Shown here: positions 5,994 to 6,643 of the stretch, one piece after another | How the letters are laid out: every line of letters starts with the position of its first letter | How positions within the stretch are numbered: position 1 is the first letter of the stretch | Source of the DNA: an uncultured Lachnospiraceae bacterium | GTDB taxonomy: Bacteria > Bacillota_A > Clostridia > Lachnospirales > Lachnospiraceae | NCBI GenBank assembly: GCA_947175285.1 | Contig: CAMWMM010000284.1 | Coordinates: 1-6,643, forward strand | DNA: 6,643 bases | Reading direction: 5' to 3' | Position numbers and translations under genes: made by a program | The notes under the pieces: generated by a model | Told to the model about the DNA's origin: nothing | What the model saw: the letters and a program-made list of their open reading frames with translations, nothing else | The model's database searches: none

Positions 5994-6643
5994 TCAATAT
6001 TTTCCAAAATCATCTCCTAAAGAAATAACCTGCTCATTCATATCAATTGAAGATGATGAGAAAGAGCTGCTGTTTCTATAATGAGAAGAACTTCCGGAAC
6101 CTAAATTGTAAATAGAAATCATTTCTCTCATTCTGGATGCCTGGTTGGAAAGTTCCTCACTTGCTGCCGCACACTCTTCACTCGTAGCAGAGTTGGTCTG
6201 TACTACCTGAGATACCTGTGTAATTGCCTGCTCAATCTGCGCAACTGCGGTTGCCTGATAGTTGGAGGATTCAGCGATACCGTTAATGATCATTTCACTA
6301 TCCTGTACGACTCTTGTAATCTCTTCCATAGCTTTAGATGTATCATCCACAATTCTGGAACCTGAGCTGACCTTCTCAATAGAATCTTCAATCAAATCAG
6401 CAGTCTCCGCGGATGCTGCCGCACTCTTAGCTGCAAGACTTCTGACCTCTTCCGCAACAACTGCAAAACCTTTACCTGCTTCACCGGCTCTTGCTGCCTC
6501 AACAGCCGCATTCAGAGCAAGAATATTTGTCTGGAATGCAATATCATCAATTGTCTTGATAATTTTGGAAATGTTCTCAGATGACTTATTGATATCCTGC
6601 ATAGCAGTCATAGTCTCCTGCATCTGTCTGTTTCCGCGTTTTA
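5994..6643 (-). CDS. Methyl-accepting chemotaxis protein, C-terminal part (5' end outside window)
   Basis: The C-terminal 215 or so residues of a chemoreceptor. The frame is still open at the right edge, reading KRGNRQ before the first internal Met, so that Met at 6623 is not the real start. The visible part is the cytoplasmic coiled-coil hairpin that binds CheA and CheW. Its conserved tip is at about visible residues 32-73, with [20 protein letters not shown] and [25 protein letters not shown] (about 151-160) matches the methylation-site pattern of two small residues, two any, Glu-Glu, two any, two small. After the coiled coil (ends near ISIYNL) come a serine-rich linker and a short tail ending DDFGKY; no NWETF-like CheR tether is present. 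Sensor domain and ligand cannot be seen. It is followed after 102 bp by the Hpt gene, which may or may not share its transcript. Confidence 0.93.
   Translation of the reverse strand, partial: KRGNRQMQETMTAMQDINKSSENISKIIKTIDDIAFQTNILALNAAVEAARAGEAGKGFAVVAEEVRSLAAKSAAASAETADLIEDSIEKVSSGSRIVDDTSKAMEEITRVVQDSEMIINGIAESSNYQATAVAQIEQAITQVSQVVQTNSATSEECAAASEELSNQASRMREMISIYNLGSGSSSHYRNSSSFSSSSIDMNEQVISLGDDFGKY

Overview
The window looks like chromosomal DNA from a low-to-moderate GC Gram-positive bacterium of the class Clostridia. A Lachnospiraceae-type gut anaerobe is my best guess. The grounds are the AT-rich codon use, strong AAGGAG-type ribosome binding sites, a lipobox lipoprotein, a Firmicutes-style hybrid kinase with a stand-alone Hpt protein, and a chemoreceptor, which suggests motility. 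This is inference from style; no ribosomal or other marker gene is present. I see no phage, transposon, CRISPR or tRNA signal. Everything convincing lies on the minus strand, so transcription runs from the right edge to the left edge.

Right part (about 2906-6643), signalling. The 3' part of a methyl-accepting chemotaxis protein enters from the right edge. A 102-bp gap with a strong inverted repeat follows, then a 117-aa Hpt phosphotransfer protein, then, 38 bp later, an 848-aa membrane hybrid histidine kinase. The kinase has an extracytoplasmic sensor of Cache type, HisKA and HATPase domains, and two receiver domains. Kinase, receivers and Hpt together hold the His and Asp sites of a phosphorelay, but no gene with an output domain is present. 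A GC-rich hairpin with a T-rich tail just after the kinase stop probably ends this unit.

Left part (1-2852), cell envelope. A very acidic lipoprotein of about 423 aa is followed after 73 bp by a membrane protein of 456 aa: five predicted membrane segments, then an alpha/beta-hydrolase lipase domain with a recognisable Ser-Asp-His triad. A third gene starts 32 bp after the lipase stop and runs off the left edge. Only its first 34 codons are visible; they encode a hydrophobic N-terminus. With no terminator seen between these three, they may form one operon of surface or membrane proteins.

Two start sites differ from the longest open frame. The lipoprotein should start at a GTG at 2852, behind a perfect AAGGAG, and the lipase at an ATG at 1507, behind AAAAGG. 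I found no dramatic new system. The points most worth a second look are the lipase domain predicted to face outside on a five-helix membrane anchor, the possible internal duplication in its lipoprotein neighbour, the phosphorelay with no output regulator, and the hairpin between the chemoreceptor and Hpt genes whose T-tract lies on the wrong strand for the genes around it.
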